Below are positions 53,723-64,000 of a stretch of 64,000 bases of DNA, one piece after another. Every line of letters begins with the position of its first letter. Position 1 is the stretch's first letter. Source of the DNA: Phanerochaete sordida. Taxonomy: Eukaryota > Basidiomycota > Agaricomycetes > Polyporales > Phanerochaetaceae. Under the pieces are notes generated by a model. That model was not told where the DNA came from. It saw nothing but the letters and a program-made list of their open reading frames with translations, and made no database searches. The translations under genes and the position numbers were made by a program. The DNA is taken from contig BPQB01000018.1 of NCBI GenBank assembly GCA_019973155.2, positions 454,359-518,358 of the forward strand, given 5' to 3'.

Positions 53723-56151
53723 TCAGCGTGCGCTGCGGCCGGGCAGCCGCGGGCGCGCGAAGCCCGTCTGCGTGTCGCTGTCTGCGGGGCTCGACGCGGG
53801 GCGCGGGCTGGCGGCGGCCAGTGTGCCGCCTTCGTGGTCGGACACGATGGTCGAGTTCACGGAGGCGGCTGTTCGGGTGTATGTGTTGCCTTTGGCGTCG
53901 GAGTACGAGAAGGTGTTGGAACTCGTTCCGTTGCCGAAGTTGCCAGTGGGTGCGAGCTCGAAGAAAGCGTCTGAGGTACGTCAGTGGGTGCTATGCATCT
54001 CGATTACTGTTCGGTCGCTTACTGGCTTGCTGACGCTCTTGTATGTTCGTTCGTGTCATGAACGGTGCTGACAACAGATCACGAGTGTATGAATGATCAA
54101 CGGAGGTGATCCCTGTAAACTCAGTGAGAAGACGGAGAATTTGGTGGATCGAGTGATGATGCTTACAGGTAGTCCAGTTGGCATCAGTGTATGTAAAGTC
54201 CATCGTGAATGGAAAGCTGAAATCGTCCACTATGGCCTCGGCACCATTGTGCGTGGAGGACATGTTTCCTTGGGCGATTTGATACAAGGTCTACCATAAT
54301 CGAGGATCTATCAGTTGCAGCTCATCTATCAGCGAGACCGACACCTCGCTCACCTGTACGCTGGCACTCTGCCGGTACGTCTGAGTGTTCTCGTAGCTGA
54401 GACTCTGTGTCCACACAACATACGTGCTCTTCCCACTTCCAGTGACGACTTCGGCCTCGATATGGATGTTGCGCGACGCCCTGACCGTGAAGTCGACGTC
54501 GCCAGGCCCGTTGATCTTCCCGGTCGTGCTCGTCGACGCGTACAGCGGGGCGGAATAGACGGTCATCGCGCCGGTCGTAGCCTTATTCGACGGATCCAAG
54601 ACGACGTGGAGGCTCGCCGTGACGTACCAGTTCTGGTTGATGGCGTGGTCCCCTTCGGCAGAGACGATGTCCAGGGTGATGTTGTGCGGCTTGCCGTCGG
54701 ACAGCATCGGGACAAACGGCGTGAGGTCGATGTTGTACGCCGGCAGATCGAGTGCAGCGTAAGCCGCGATGGGTCTGGAGAATGTTGAGTCCACTGAGGC
54801 AGCGTATATGCGTGCAGATTACCTCCAAAGCGTAGGTGCGATTCCGCCTGTGAATACGACCAGGTACCTGGCCGGCTATCAACATCGTGGCCATGTGTGT
54901 GAGCGTGTGCACACATACGGAAAGACGACTCCTGCGAGGAGGCCATCGACGAAAAGGCGGGTCTCCCGGAAGGGACCATCCCCATACGTAGCACCGCTAG
55001 GCAGAGCGCCGAAATACTCGTTGGGCACGTTCATGCTCTGTCGAAAGATCGGTCGAGCTTCACGCCGTAGACATCGCTAAGAACGCACCCAGAATTCCTC
55101 CTGGCCATTTCCGGATGGGATGATCTCCGCGTAGATCGCCGCTGCGTTTCTGGGGAAAGTGACGTTCAGCTGAGGGCCGGTGACCAGCTGCGATCAGCGA
55201 CATGCACTGGTCGAACCGCTGCGCAACATACGGAGAACGCAGACGGCACGGAAGCCACGTCGCCGCTGTCCGCCGCGAGGGTCGTGACAGGGATGATCAG
55301 GTCCGCGTGCTGCCCCGGCGGGTGCTTCGCGGACGACTGGTAGAACGTCGCATGCAGTGTCGCTGCATGGCGAGCTCAGCACGCACAAATCCGCGCACAG
55401 CTTATACACTCACTAGCATACTCGCCGTCGAGACCCGTCTCGACGATGTTGTCGAGCTCGAGCACGAAGGTGCCGGCTTTGGCGAAGAGCGGCGTGAAGC
55501 GCGTCACGTCTTTGAGGGCGGTCCAGACGATGCCGTCGCCGCGCGTCGGCTCCGGCGTCGACGTCCGCCAGACTACGCCGGCCGGCTCCGTGAGCCCTTT
55601 GCCGCACGCGAGTTCAGTGCGAGCACGTACTCTCGACGTTGTCGAATGTGAAGATGCCGAGCCTGTCGTACTGGGTCCTTGTGTGGCGAGCACTTTGAGC
55701 CGATGTTCTGTAAGACAAGACGGACGGCGTACCCATTCGACGTCACAGTAAAGTTCAGGCTGATCCCAGCCCAGGAGCCCGCCGGGCCGCAGTCGGTGGG
55801 CGGGCTGCACATGTTCAGCGGTATGGAAACCTCGCAAACGCGTGCTTACGTGTACTGCACGACCTCGGGACTAGGCAAGGCGTACTCAGCAAAGCGCGTA
55901 CATACGCTGAAGCCCCGACAATGGACATACCTGCCGTATGAGGATGCGAAGGTGCGCCTGGGGTGACGATCAGCCTGGATGCACCCCGCATGCAACTCAC
56001 ATCGGACTCACTGCAGGATCGCGACCGTGCACTGCTTCGCATCTTGCGGCAACGTCAGCGGCTGCGCGACCTGGAAGTCCACCAGCGGCGACGCCAGGGC
56101 GCGCCACAGAGACAGCAGGCCGGGGAGCAACAAAATCAAGAGCGCGTGCAT
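53723..56151 (-). CDS. secreted PNGase A-like peptide N-glycosidase, copy 2
   Basis: Same family and layout as the neighbouring copy. Signal peptide MHALLILLLPGLLSLWRALA, then 'PLVDFQVAQPLTLPQDAKQC' (nearly the same as copy 1), 'CGPAGSWAGISLNFTVTSNG', 'VWRTSTPEPTRGDGIVW', 'ALDLPAYNIDLTPFVPMLSD', 'VSAEGDHAINQNWYVTASLH' and 'FDHSYTRD'. The C-terminus 'DAFFELAPTGNFGNGTSSNT' mirrors copy 1 (DAFFEETAQGNFGNGTSNNT). About nine or ten exons. The two proteins are clearly diverged, so the duplication is not recent, unlike that of NPR2. Both keep their introns and open frames. Confidence 0.82.
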
Positions 56152-56655
56152 CCTTCGGAGCGGGCCCAGTGGAGACGTCAGTTCCCCGTCGTCGGGCTGC
56201 TTGTGGCTTTATACTCCATCGTCGGCTGAACCACGTAGGTCGTGACCTGGATGTCGGTGAGAAGCTGGTTCTGCCGTCGAAGAGAAGGCCATGTGATGCT
56301 GGGCGAGCATATGTAGAGCATCAGAGTGGCTTATCGCTCCTATGTGCCAGTGCAAGCGACGCGGAGATAGATGCAGAAGCTGCGAACTCTGGGGATCTTG
56401 CGTCAGCGGGGCTCCAGAAAAGAAGGAGTAGAGTCTCGCCTCGCTTGCTTGAACGATGCGATAGGTCAAGGTTGGATCGGTACCGATAGCAGACATCACG
56501 GAAGAACGAGACATGCTTTCGAACTTAGCCCTGCAGAGCGCGTAGAAAGGGACTATATCATTAATACAGCAGGGTAGGGGAATAATAAACGTAGCTATAG
56601 ATAGAGAGAGCGACATAGTACATTCCAATTGGTATTGGTATCCTCGCCCGTACGC
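56152..56655. other. intergenic region, no supported gene
   Basis: Promoter of the second amidase gene and the 3' end of the Pmp3-domain gene. A weak minus frame (56209-56628) is not recognised. TATAGATAGAGAGAG near 56594 is a small purine-rich tract. Confidence 0.45.
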
Positions 56656-57666
56656 TCAAAGCTCATGCCTGAAGATGTAGTCCTCATCGGTGCGTCCGTT
56701 CGCCTCTCCGCCCTCCGGCTCCGCGCCGCCTCTGGTCGGGCCGTAGAGCCCGCCCTCGGCATCCTCGGGGAAGTCGTTCGTCGCGTCGCTCTGGCGGGAG
56801 ACGGTGTCGGAGTCGACGGTCGCGCGGCGCTTGCGCGACGACTTCTTGCGGCGCGCGGACGTCTCGCCGTCGCCGATCGAGTACGCGTCCTCGGTGCGCG
56901 CCCAGCGGTCCTTCTTCTCCTTCTTCTTCTTGCTCTTCTTGCGCGTCGGCTCGGGCATCGCGTCCTCGAAGTTCGCGGGGTAGTGCCAGCCCCCGCCCGA
57001 GCCGTTCGTGCGCACGCTTGCCGCGGACGCGTCGCCGTTCTTGCCGTAGAAGCGCTCCTCGTTCGGGTTCCAGAGCTCGCCGCCGCGCTGGCGGTCCTCC
57101 TCGACGGACAGGTCGACGGAGGACCCGCCCTCCTGGCCCTCCTCGAGTGTCTGGTCGCGCAGCGTGGAGTGCGGGTTGCGCTCAGAGTAGCGGCCCGCCC
57201 ACTGAGATTTGCGCTCTTTGCGCTTGATCTCGGCGGTGTTGACGAGACCGTATCTCTGAACCCATTTGGGCGTGCGCTGGTGGGTCTTGTTGTTACGGAT
57301 GTTCTGCAGCCCACGCGGTGTTAGGATGTCACATTCGACGGTAGAAGATGTTATATCCGTACCTGGATGTAGAAGTTATGGACGTGGCCTGTGCAAAGCA
57401 TCAGCGGTGATGGAGGATGGACGTGCAGGCGTTGCGTACCAGGAATGTAGCCACAGATGGTGAGGAGCAGGTTCAACCAGAAGTCTCCACCGATACCGAA
57501 TCGTGCTGCGACAGCTGGAGGGAGAGGTCAGCTCGTGCTGTGCTGTGGCTGGATGGCGCGTACCGAGAGGGGGAAAGAGCGTGCCGAAGATAAAGAGCAG
57601 TACCGAGTAACCATGGTGGCGCCGCGGGGTAAGGTCGACCTTGGTGAAGGCCTGAGGGGGCGACAT
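56656..57666 (-). CDS. Pmp3/RCI2-domain membrane protein with long basic C-terminal tail
   Basis: Four exons (57666-57564, 57514-57440, a 26-nt exon near 57388, 57303-56656) join to about 283 residues. The N-terminal part is a Pmp3 (stress-response RCI peptide) domain with two membrane spans: 'SVLLFIFGTLFPPLAVAARF' and 'FWLNLLLTICGYIPGHVHNF'. Ordinary Pmp3 is only ~55 residues and tunes plasma-membrane potential and salt tolerance. Here ~215 extra residues follow: 'NNKTHQRTPKWVQRYGLV', an acidic/Glu-rich middle and a strongly basic run (RKKSKKKKEKKD, RRKKSSRKRR). The tail would be cytosolic. The tiny exon and all phases fit, so the fusion of domain and tail is real in the gene model. Long Pmp3 proteins occur in other fungi, as far as I recall, but the role of the tail is unknown. 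Confidence 0.85.
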
Positions 57667-58497
57667 GGTGAAATGCCCGCAGTGGGGACGTCGCAGGTGG
57701 TAGTGGGAGGACGAGGAGGATGCACAGGCGTGAGGCGTGCTGTGTCCCGAGGTCGAGCATATCGACTGGGGTCAATGTGCCTGAACGGATTTGGCTGGCA
57801 AATTCCCACGCCAGGGCTAAGCCCCTCGGCGGCCGCTGTCAGGAGGCTGGCGGATAAGAGATGTCATACTTGGGTCAGTTGAGCAGCTGCTGGGCGCGAG
57901 GGCTGGCAAAATTTGCCTGGGGATGTACCCCGGACCTGTGGCGATACGGTGTACTGTAGGCTGTAGCACAGTCAGGACGGCTTGGCTAGAGAGCCATATG
58001 GCACCTTTGGAATCAGAAGATTTGTTCCACATCGGCTGTCGCAGCTTGGGGCATGGACCAGGCGGTGATGCGCCGCACGAATATATTTACCCCGGGTCCT
58101 CGAGAGACGCGACGTCGGCAGTGAGCTCGAGCTCTGAGAGGCTCGTCGTCGCCGCCATGAACGCTTCCTATTGTGGCAAGGCCGCCATCAGAAGGGGGCA
58201 CGTGGGTTGTATGGGGAGATGTTGCAGGATCGGGCTCATTGACAGACGGCCTGCGCCTGCCTGCTCTCGCTCTCCATCTCCCCGGCCACCGTCCCCCGCC
58301 ACCCGCACACGACCGCGCACGCGCACAGGCTGATCGTCCAGGAGGTGAGCAAAACATACCTCTCGCATGTCCCGGTGCGTGTCTAATTCCGTCCTCAGTC
58401 GCAATGCACTCATCCACTGTCTGCCACAGTTCCTTTACACACACCCTAACGAACACGTCGCGCTGAAACGAGCCATTTATGAGAAGACCTGCTCCCC
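57667..58497. other. intergenic region between the Pmp3-domain gene and the C2H2 gene
   Basis: Contains both promoters. A minus-strand frame near 58168-58413 includes 'DDQPVRVRGRVRVAGDGG', vaguely like an OB-fold strand pattern, and a plus-strand frame at 58367-58561 has a helical run (LPQFLYTHPNEHVALKRAIY). Neither can be built into a gene. Part of this stretch may be a spliced 5' leader of the C2H2 gene. Confidence 0.4.
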
Positions 58498-60483
58498 ATG
58501 TCCAACCAAGACCAAGGACCTGTCCTGGATCTCTCCGACGTCGTCCATGACGAGCCCATAGCCGACGCCGCAGACGTCCTCGCTCAGAGTGACGTTCCTA
58601 TAGACCCTGCCCTCATGGAACTCCAGTACCCGACGTCCGACGATCACGTATCACCTCCCTTGGACGAGAGTCCCTCGTCGTCGTACAACCTCGTGGCGAC
58701 CCTCGAGCGCGAAATTGCCAACATTCTCCAGCAGAATGCGCTCGACGCCTCCACGGCGCTCATGCAGGCGGCCGAGCAGCAGCGGCAGGCCGACGAGGCG
58801 CGGCAACAGCAGCGCGCAGCCGCGGCGGACGACTCAGCCTCGCCGAGCACAGCCGACGGCGACGACGGCGGCATCGCGCTGAACCTCTCCGGCCTCGCAG
58901 CCTTCCTCGAGGCGGCCCAGGCGAGCGGGAAGGCCGGAGACAACGCGCAATCCGACCTTTCCGCGCGTCATCACGAACACGAATACACCAGCAACCCCGT
59001 GGGCACGCGCGCGGCCCCTGCCTTCCACTCGCTTAACGCAGACCGCGCGGAAGACCCGTCTAATCGCCCGCCACCGACCCCGAAATATCCTGACATCTCG
59101 CTATCGGACTTCCTGTACGCTCACACGAGCCGCGCGGACAGCTCTCGTGGCGACCCCCTGGGCAGCTCGAGCGGCGGCTCCCCCACGCACTCGGCGCCAT
59201 TAAGCTCAATCGCGTCGCCTCCGATAGACGACTTCACCGACCTCGGCGATATCCTCCATGACCTCTCGGACTTCGAACCTCATCCTAGCGACCACGGCGA
59301 CCTCAGTGATCCGACGAATGACCCAGTGCACTCTGCGCCACAGGCCCTCGTGCTGGCACCGTACAACGCCACCTCTCCCTCCCAAATCCCGCTGCCGCTC
59401 AGCCCGAGGGCATTCAGCGAGATCCCGCAAAGTCCGCCGATGGCATCCTCGTCGTCCGGTCCCGGAACAATTGCAGGTGGAAGCAAGGGCAAGAAACCCC
59501 AAGATAAGCCCCAGGACAATGCTCCCAAGGAGCATATATGCGACGAATGCGGCAAGATTTTCTCGCGGCGCAGCGACCTGGCGCGGCATGTGCGGATACA
59601 CACAGGAGAACGGCCGTATCCCTGTCCTGAACCTGGCTGCGGCAAGAGCTTCATTCAGGTGAGCTATTTCATGCTTTGTGCAACTGATGGTATGTTGATT
59701 CCATATTCACAGCGCTCCGCTTTGCAAGTGCACCAAAGGGTGCATTCCGGGGAGAGACCCCATGTCTGCGAATATCCTGGCTGTGGTAGGACATTCGGCG
59801 ACTCCAGCAGTCTCGCGCGACATCGTAGGACGCATACAGGAAAGCGTCCTTACAAGTGTGAAGATCCGGCATGCGACAAGACGTTTACGCGACGTACAGG
59901 CCTCACGGCTCACATGAAGACCCACGATCCAACGTGGGAGGCAGACCCGAACATGTACGTTATCTTTTGGCCTCTGCGTGCTACTGTATTGACCGGCCAT
60001 CGACACAGTAAATACAGCTTCAAGTCCAAGAAGCCGAAACTAGACCCGTCTGCGCCTGGTGCGAACCTGACCGAGTCTGTTCGCGCGGTGCTGCACCAGC
60101 CTGGAGACGGGAGCGACGGGTCGGCGTCGCTGTCGCCGGCGAGCGACAACGCGCTCGAGTCGCGCGTGATGGCGTCGATCAGCGCAGAGATCGCCGCGGC
60201 GCTCGCGCAGGCCCAGGCACGGGCGTACGACGAAGACGAGGACGAGGAGTACGAGTCTGGGTCCGACCTGGAGCGGCACGCGGAGGGCAGCGGGATTGGG
60301 CCGCGGACGAGCGGGATACGCGGGGAGGGCGAGCGAGATCCGGGCCGGTCGTCGGCAGAGGGCGAGCGTGAGGGGCTGCTGCCGACCGTGGACGAGGAAG
60401 AGGAGGACGAGTTCCCGATACCTCTGCGGACGCGGAAGGGCAAGGAGCCTGTCGGGGTGGTGGGCTTGAAACGAAAGCGATGA
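58498..60483 (+). CDS. four-finger C2H2 zinc-finger transcription factor
   Basis: Three exons with introns 59659-59712 and 59955-60008 (54 nt each) give 625 residues. The first ~340 residues are disordered, with acidic stretches ([20 protein letters not shown]) that could act as an activation region and a Gln/Ala-rich coiled segment ([15 protein letters not shown]). Four classic C2H2 fingers follow: [21 protein letters not shown], then a second starting [10 protein letters not shown] with linker TGERPYPC, a third [19 protein letters not shown] and a fourth [19 protein letters not shown], with TGERP/SGERP/TGKRP linkers. Basic and acidic tail stretches end in GLKRKR. Both introns are multiples of three and their retention would add residues inside the finger region. 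DNA-binding regulator; target unknown. Confidence 0.9.
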   Translation: MSNQDQGPVLDLSDVVHDEPIADAADVLAQSDVPIDPALMELQYPTSDDHVSPPLDESPSSSYNLVATLEREIANILQQNALDASTALMQAAEQQRQADEARQQQRAAAADDSASPSTADGDDGGIALNLSGLAAFLEAAQASGKAGDNAQSDLSARHHEHEYTSNPVGTRAAPAFHSLNADRAEDPSNRPPPTPKYPDISLSDFLYAHTSRADSSRGDPLGSSSGGSPTHSAPLSSIASPPIDDFTDLGDILHDLSDFEPHPSDHGDLSDPTNDPVHSAPQALVLAPYNATSPSQIPLPLSPRAFSEIPQSPPMASSSSGPGTIAGGSKGKKPQDKPQDNAPKEHICDECGKIFSRRSDLARHVRIHTGERPYPCPEPGCGKSFIQVSYFMLCATDGMLIPYSQRSALQVHQRVHSGERPHVCEYPGCGRTFGDSSSLARHRRTHTGKRPYKCEDPACDKTFTRRTGLTAHMKTHDPTWEADPNMYVIFWPLRATVLTGHRHSKYSFKSKKPKLDPSAPGANLTESVRAVLHQPGDGSDGSASLSPASDNALESRVMASISAEIAAALAQAQARAYDEDEDEEYESGSDLERHAEGSGIGPRTSGIRGEGERDPGRSSAEGEREGLLPTVDEEEEDEFPIPLRTRKGKEPVGVVGLKRKR

Positions 60484-60894
60484 CTTACGACACATTGTAT
60501 CCTTATGGTCCTAATTTATTGTACACGTAGCTTATGACTAACTGACTCTTGTGTTGCTGTCATGCTCGGTGAGCAGGGTGACTGGCGGGGATGCGGGGAT
60601 GCGTCCGTGTGAACGAACTTCCTGGAGGGTGCGGGCCTTGGCGCGCCCGCCACGGACCGGCCATGTGATACAGCCAGTTACGTCGTCGATCCCTTCGGAA
60701 AGGCCGTCCGACCCCATGCAGCTAATGAGCACAGAGCCTGCCATTGCACGGCGACCCGTCCTGGTCAGCGACCACCACAATCCGTGCCCACCCGGAACTT
60801 GCACACCTCCCACTATTTAACCAACCCGGCCATCGTGAGCTCCCCTCCCTAATTACCCCGCATCCCCCGCACACACAACTCATCGCCACCCAAG
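60484..60894. other. intergenic region and FBP1 promoter
   Basis: Promoter DNA of fructose-1,6-bisphosphatase, with an ACTATTTAACC element near 60813 that could serve as a weak TATA box about 75 bp before the ATG. No gene seen. Confidence 0.5.
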
Positions 60895-62253
60895 ATGTCC
60901 AACGAGGAGCTCCCTAGCACCGACATCATCACCCTCACCCGGTGAGCAGTGCCTGCAGCCCCCTGGCGACGCCCCTGCAGCTGCTGACGGACGTGCCCAG
61001 CCATGTCCTCGCCCAGCAGTTCCAGCTCGGCGCGATCGCGACGGGCGACCTGACCCTGCTCCTGAATGCCATCCAGACGACCTCCAAGTTCATCGCAACC
61101 AACGTGCGGAAAGCGCGCCTCATCAACCTGTGAGTGCACTGTCTGCGCGCCACACCTGGCCGTGCTGACGCCGCGCAGGGTCGGCCTCGCGGGGCAGTCG
61201 AACGTGCAGGGCGAGGAGCAGAAGAAGCTCGACGTGCTCTCGAACGACATCATGGTCAACTCGCTGCGCGCGTCGGGCAAGACGGCCGTGCTCGTCTCCG
61301 AGGAGCTCGAGGAGGCCGTCATCATCGAGGACAAGTACAAGGGCAAGTACTGCGTCGTCTTCGACCCGCTCGACGGCAGCAGCAACATCGACGCCGGTGT
61401 GAACATCGGCACCATCTTCGGCATCTACCAGATCGTGCGTCCCCCGCGTCCCCGCTTGGCGTGTGCGCGCGCGCTGACCGCTGTGGGAACAGGCCCCCGG
61501 CTCGAAGGGCACGGTGTCCGACGTCCTCCGGCCGGGCAGCGAGATGGTCGCGGCGGGCTACACGATGTAAGTCGCGCACGATAAGGGTCCCGCGCGCCCC
61601 CGCTGACGCCGCGCAGGTACGGCTCGTCCTGCAACCTGGTGCTCTCGACCGGCAACGGTGTGAACGGCTACACGCTCGACGCCGCGCTCGGCGAGTTCAT
61701 CCTCACCCACCCCGATGTGCGTATGCGCCGCCGTGTGCCCCCGCCGACGTGCTGACGCGGCCGTGCAGATCAAGATCCCGCCGCGGGGCAAGATCTACTC
61801 GTTCAACGAGGGCAACTCGGCGTACTTCCACCAGCCCGTGCACAACTACCTGAACAGCATCAAGTACCCCGCGAGCGGCAAGTCGCCGTACAGCGCGCGC
61901 TACATCGGTTCCATGGTCGCCGACGTACACCGGACGCTCCTCTACGGCGGCATCTTCGGCTACCCAGACGATAAGAAGAGCAAGAGCGGCAAGCTGCGTC
62001 TGCTCTACGAGGCGTTCCCCATGGCGTACCTCACCGAGCAGGTACGTGCTTCCAGCAGTGACCGTCGCAGCGTACTGATGCGTCCTGGCAGGCTGGCGGT
62101 GTCGCCACAACTGGCCGCGGCCGCATCCTGGATATCCAGCCGACCAGCATACACCAGCGGTGCCCGGTCTTCCTCGGCTCGCGTGATGACGTCAACGACC
62201 TCATCAAGACCTACGAGGAGTTCGACAAGGAAGCTGCCAATGGTCATGCTTGA
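60895..62253 (+). CDS. FBP1: fructose-1,6-bisphosphatase
   Basis: Hydrolyses fructose-1,6-bisphosphate to fructose-6-phosphate, the committed step of gluconeogenesis, with Mg2+ in the cytosol. A short first exon ([15 protein letters not shown]) and about six introns of ~50-60 nt. Motifs: '[20 protein letters not shown]', '[10 protein letters not shown]', the metal-binding '[20 protein letters not shown]', '[17 protein letters not shown]', '[19 protein letters not shown]' and '[15 protein letters not shown]', then the substrate-binding '[19 protein letters not shown]'. Length and order are typical of fungal FBP1 and no catalytic residue is missing. Regulation by glucose repression is expected from the family, not visible here. 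Confidence 0.96.
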
Positions 62254-62477
62254 TGTCATGGTCTTCCTCAAGCTCAGGATTGCAAGGAAAGAAACGCTGC
62301 ATGTAACACCACTGTATCACATACCTAGCTCCCAAGTCGCGCATACTGAATGGATAGCACACCTAATGTCGATTCTCTCCAAAACCAATCATCGTCTGCG
62401 TATGATGCGAGCGGTGCGAATTAGTGCGCGTCATGTATGTCGTGTGCAGAGCAGAGCCTTGGAGAGTGTGTCGGTCC

Positions 62478-63863
62478 TCAATCCCAGGCGTGTATCATCT
62501 CCGCCTGGTGGGTCATAACAGCCTGGTCTTTCCGGATGGGGTTGATACGGGGGTATACGAACTGCACGGAAGTATGTCAGCTCCCCGTCGATCATCGAGC
62601 ACGGTCTTAACGGACCTTCTCATCGTACTCATGTAATACTTCGGCAGAAATGATAGCTCGGTCCTTGATGAGGATGTCGAAGGACTTAGTCAAGGCACGT
62701 GTCTGCAGCAGCATCAGCACGCGCGTGGCACGGACAGAAAGCGGACACGCGCACCTGCAGACCGACGAGGACCATGACGACCGAAAGGATGATCCAGTTC
62801 GCGCTCGTGAGCGCGATCCACAGGAGCGCGTGCACCGGCGAGTAGATCGCGAACAGCGTCGCCTCGAACTCGCCGGGCGTCCACACCTCGAGCTCCTGCA
62901 CGCGCTCGAAGCGCATGCTCGCCGCCTGGCGGTCCTTCGGCGGGCTCATGTTCAGCAGGAAGCGCACCGACACCGCGAGCGCGCGCCACGCGCCGCGCAC
63001 GACGGACACCAGCAGCGCGCTGCGCTGCGGCGGGAGCGCGGGCTCGGGGGTCTCCTCGCGCCGCACGAACTTCGCGTGTGGCGATGACACTGGGTCGGCG
63101 GCCATGTTCAGCTGGTAGAGGCGCGTGCGCGTGAAGAGATAGAACGCATTCACGAAGGATGTAAGTAGAAGGAGGACAGTGACTGGTGTGGTCTGCAACG
63201 CATAACTGTAAGCGGTATATGCCAAGCTATGGGTCGTGCCACTCACCCAGTCGAACCAGCTTTCCCCCTCTTCTTCATGGTACAGGTCTTCCCATCCCAG
63301 GTCTGAGTCTGGCACCTTGCGTATCTGCCACACGCGGACGATAAAGTGCATTGCGTGCAGCAAGCCACCCAAAATCCACGCTGCTTTCCTCGCTGTCGGC
63401 AGGGGTATGTTATTCGGGAAGAGTGCAATCTCGAATGCAATTTCAGAGGGTATAGACCTTATCCTAGGGAATGGTATACCAGGATCAGTGGGGGAGCACA
63501 CGAATACCATGACGTTGCAGTCGTATACCTCTCGAACAGGCTCTTTTTCCTGACCAGCCTCTGCGTCGGCCGGGCAGGCTTAGAGTCCGCAGCGTTTTGC
63601 AGAAGTCGTGCCCTCTTGTTGGCGATGGGAGTGGCGTATGGGGGAGGCTTCCTGTTACGCGCAGCATCCCAGTCGAATGGCGTCGACGCCGACTTGGAGG
63701 GACTGGTGACAGGCGAGAGCGGGTAGACCATCTTCGTGCCACGGGGCGTGGTCGGCCCTGGCAGGCCCTTAATGGGCGTGCGTGGCGAGGCCGCGTCGCC
63801 CCATGGAGAAGGCGACGTCGACGTCGCGGCGTTGTTCTTTTGGGCGAGGCGGCGCAACGACAT
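62478..63863 (-). CDS. NUR1: nuclear rim protein 1 (Nur1)
   Basis: Nur1 is an inner-nuclear-membrane protein that with the LEM protein Heh1 tethers silent rDNA at the nuclear rim in yeast. The N-terminus is disordered and Ser/Pro-rich (SLRRLAQKNNAATSTSPSP), with basic patches (NKRARLLQ). Membrane segments follow: 'LGGLLHAMHFIVRVW', 'TPVTVLLLLTSFVNAFYLF' and a hydrophobic hairpin from 'LFAIYSPVHALLWIALTS' to 'ILSVVMVLVGL'. The C-terminal family block has 'DRAIISAEVLHEYDEK' joined by a 51-nt intron to 'FVYPRINPIRKDQAVMT', which is diagnostic, and ends MIHAWD. Several exons, joined at GT-AG. The stop is at 62478-62480, convergent with FBP1. Confidence 0.88.
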
Positions 63864-64000
63864 GGTGGTAGGGGCAGGACCCCGGCTGCTCCCCTAGGCG
63901 TATGTCCGGGCGAATTTCAGATTTCGGCCGCCGGGGAGCATGGTTTTCGGCCCCCTGAGGCGCTATTCCGGACATGCCGCAGTGAATATAATCACAATTT
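63864..64000. other. window end, NUR1 upstream region
   Basis: Promoter-side DNA of NUR1 up to the window edge. Contains GGCCGCCGGGGAGC. No other feature seen. Confidence 0.5.

Noticed and set aside
58168..58413. OB-fold-like minus frame near the C2H2 gene
   Set aside because: Only one strand-like motif; no consistent exon set could be assembled.

Overview
The window is nuclear DNA from a filamentous basidiomycete, most likely an Agaricomycete and perhaps Polyporales. It is GC-rich, and almost every gene is cut by many introns of about 46-60 nt. Intergenic gaps are short, and one protein carries a zinc-binding Cys/His module that I know as typical of mushroom-forming fungi. Most loci are conserved single-copy housekeeping genes. 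There are no tRNA, rRNA or CRISPR features I can support.

Left arm (1-18,300): a small cysteine-containing orphan protein, an Arg/Ser-rich nuclear-type protein, cyclin L, the mitotic-exit GAP Bub2, a mushroom-type zinc-module protein, an AP-4 epsilon-like adaptin, chaperonin subunit CCT4, UFD1, N-myristoyltransferase and OGG1. Strands alternate, with several tail-to-tail pairs (72 bp between the adaptin and CCT4).

Middle (18,875-36,192): a 2.4-kb block holding a complete NPR2 gene (GATOR1/SEACIT subunit) is present twice in direct orientation, about 14.9 kb apart. The right copy abuts an intact RCL1. The left copy carries only the last ~56 nt of RCL1 and lacks one NPR2 intron exactly. Between the copies lies a gene-poor island of about 12.4 kb. 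It holds a 768-bp inverted-repeat element with 94-bp termini, two diverged tandem-repeat systems, a thrice-repeated GC-rich motif, a TATA-driven orphan gene at 30,348 and a few weak ORFs.

Right arm (36,127-64,000): RCL1, UBA3, SLT11/RBM22, trifunctional C1-THF synthase (with a likely alternative mitochondrial start), mitochondrial Phe-tRNA synthetase, mitochondrial GrpE, an acidic nuclear-type protein, a GCIP-family protein, two tandem secreted PNGase A-like amidases, a Pmp3-domain membrane protein with a long basic tail, a four-finger C2H2 regulator, fructose-1,6-bisphosphatase and nuclear rim protein Nur1.

Exon joins were made by hand from GT/GC...AG sites, reading frame and recalled family similarity. 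For genes where a joined length is given, the exons add up to an uninterrupted frame. Four introns need GC-AG rather than GT-AG boundaries. No database search was possible, so functional names rest on remembered family motifs.
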